Positions 5,948 through 6,429 of a stretch of DNA of 6,429 bases are shown piece by piece; position 1 is the first letter of the stretch; each line of letters starts with the position of its first letter. The DNA lies in contig CANETG010000157.1 in assembly GCA_947440875.1 (NCBI GenBank), forward strand, positions 1-6,429. The letters are read 5' to 3'. Origin of the DNA: Bacteriovoracaceae bacterium (GTDB lineage: Bacteria; Bdellovibrionota; Bacteriovoracia; Bacteriovoracales; Bacteriovoracaceae). Both the position numbers and the translations under genes were made by a program. The notes under the pieces are model-generated. The model saw only the letters and a list, made by a program, of their open reading frames with translations, made no database searches and was not told where the DNA came from.

Positions 5948-6429
5948 ACCAATCCCAATTCCAGGCCCCAAAACTGACGCCTGTGAATAAAGTCATTCTC
6001 ATCGCAGCGGGATCGCTTTTCATTCTTCACTCAATCCTCAAGGCGATCGGTGCGTTTTCGGTTGTTTCAATTCTCGGCCTCTCGGGTGCGGGTGTTCTTT
6101 CGGGAATGGTTTATCAATTTGCGACTTATCCCTTTGTTGAAACGCAACTCATGGGTGCACTCTTTAATTCGCTTCTCATCTGGTTCATCGGATCGGAAAT
6201 TGAAACTCTCTGGGGGAAAAAAGTTTACATTCGTTTTCTTTCTCTCATCGTTCTCGGCGTGGGTCTTTTTTATTTTCTGGTGAGTGTTCTTCTTTTCCAT
6301 GGCACTCACATGTATGGAAGTAATCTGCATGGGCTCAACGGAATAAATTTTGCTCTTCTGATTGCCTACGCAACTTTGTATCCGGATCGTCAGCTCTCGC
6401 TCATGATGATTTTTCCGATGCGGGCGCAG
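5944..6429 (+). CDS. Rhomboid-family membrane protein, probable pseudoprotease, cut by window edge
   Basis: The frame is open from ATG 5944 to the end of the window (162 residues, no stop). It has a polar N-tail of about 15 residues, then hydrophobic segments at about 17-53, 67-83 and 95-118, and another beginning near 133. The layout matches the rhomboid core: YQFATYPFVE (57-66), then GALFNSLLIWFIGSEIETLWG (71-91), equivalent to the HxxxN and E-x-x-W-G region, then GLNGINFALLIAYATLYPD (130-148), equivalent to GxSGxxFGLLxAY, and a following FP-x-RA. The catalytic serine position is N132, and the position of the GlpG H150 oxyanion residue is G71, though N75 (GlpG N154) is kept. The catalytic histidine would lie outside the window. 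Start: GAGG at 5932-5935, 8 bases upstream. The ATGA overlap with the epimerase gene suggests one operon. As a pseudoprotease it would bind or escort membrane proteins rather than cut them. Confidence 0.8.
   Translation, partial: MNQSQFQAPKLTPVNKVILIAAGSLFILHSILKAIGAFSVVSILGLSGAGVLSGMVYQFATYPFVETQLMGALFNSLLIWFIGSEIETLWGKKVYIRFLSLIVLGVGLFYFLVSVLLFHGTHMYGSNLHGLNGINFALLIAYATLYPDRQLSLMMIFPMRAQ

Noticed and set aside
1..6429. tRNA, rRNA, CRISPR array, transposase or attachment site
   Set aside because: No tRNA-like cloverleaf, regularly spaced direct repeats, transposase motifs or flanking terminal repeats were seen; nearly all of the window is coding.

Overview
The window carries seven protein-coding genes and no RNA genes, insertion sequences or CRISPR arrays. 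Base composition is moderate (a little under 50% GC by eye) and fairly even. The gene set suggests a Gram-negative, secretion-rich bacterium. It includes a lipoprotein with a Dickkopf-type cysteine-rich C-terminus, a secreted S1/P1 nuclease, a single-domain asparaginase and an HtpG whose middle domain resembles the Bacteroidota type. I would guess the Bdellovibrionota or relatives, but that is an inference from protein style, not from a marker gene.

Layout, left to right. Positions 1-1276 (minus) hold the first 425 codons of htpG (Hsp90); its C-terminus lies beyond the left edge. A 104-base divergent spacer has a good promoter for htpG that also fits the heat-shock sigma-32 pattern. Rightward follow a 172-residue asparaginase-like protein (1381-1899) and a secreted zinc-dependent S1/P1-type nuclease (1896-2720), joined by an ATGA stop/start overlap, so they look like a translationally coupled pair. 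A phosphinothricin-acetyltransferase-like GNAT enzyme (2713-3246, minus) converges on the nuclease with an 8-base overlap. Its promoter places the predicted transcription start on the A of the start codon, so the mRNA may be leaderless.

After a 151-base or slightly longer spacer comes a large lipoprotein (3428-5467, possibly from GTG 3398) with a Ser/Gly linker, a long unrecognised middle and about 150 C-terminal residues with 20 cysteines. Next is a methylmalonyl-CoA epimerase (5519-5947), overlapping by ATGA a multi-spanning rhomboid-family membrane protein (5944 to the right edge). The rhomboid protein has lost the catalytic serine (GLNG in place of GxSG) and the oxyanion histidine, so it is probably a pseudoprotease.

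There is no single dedicated pathway here. The common threads are surface and periplasmic functions (nuclease, lipoprotein, membrane rhomboid) plus small-molecule metabolism (asparaginase, acetyltransferase, epimerase). The most interesting points are the inactive-looking rhomboid fused by overlap to an epimerase gene, the repeated-cysteine lipoprotein, the miniature asparaginase coupled to an exported nuclease, and the leaderless GNAT gene.
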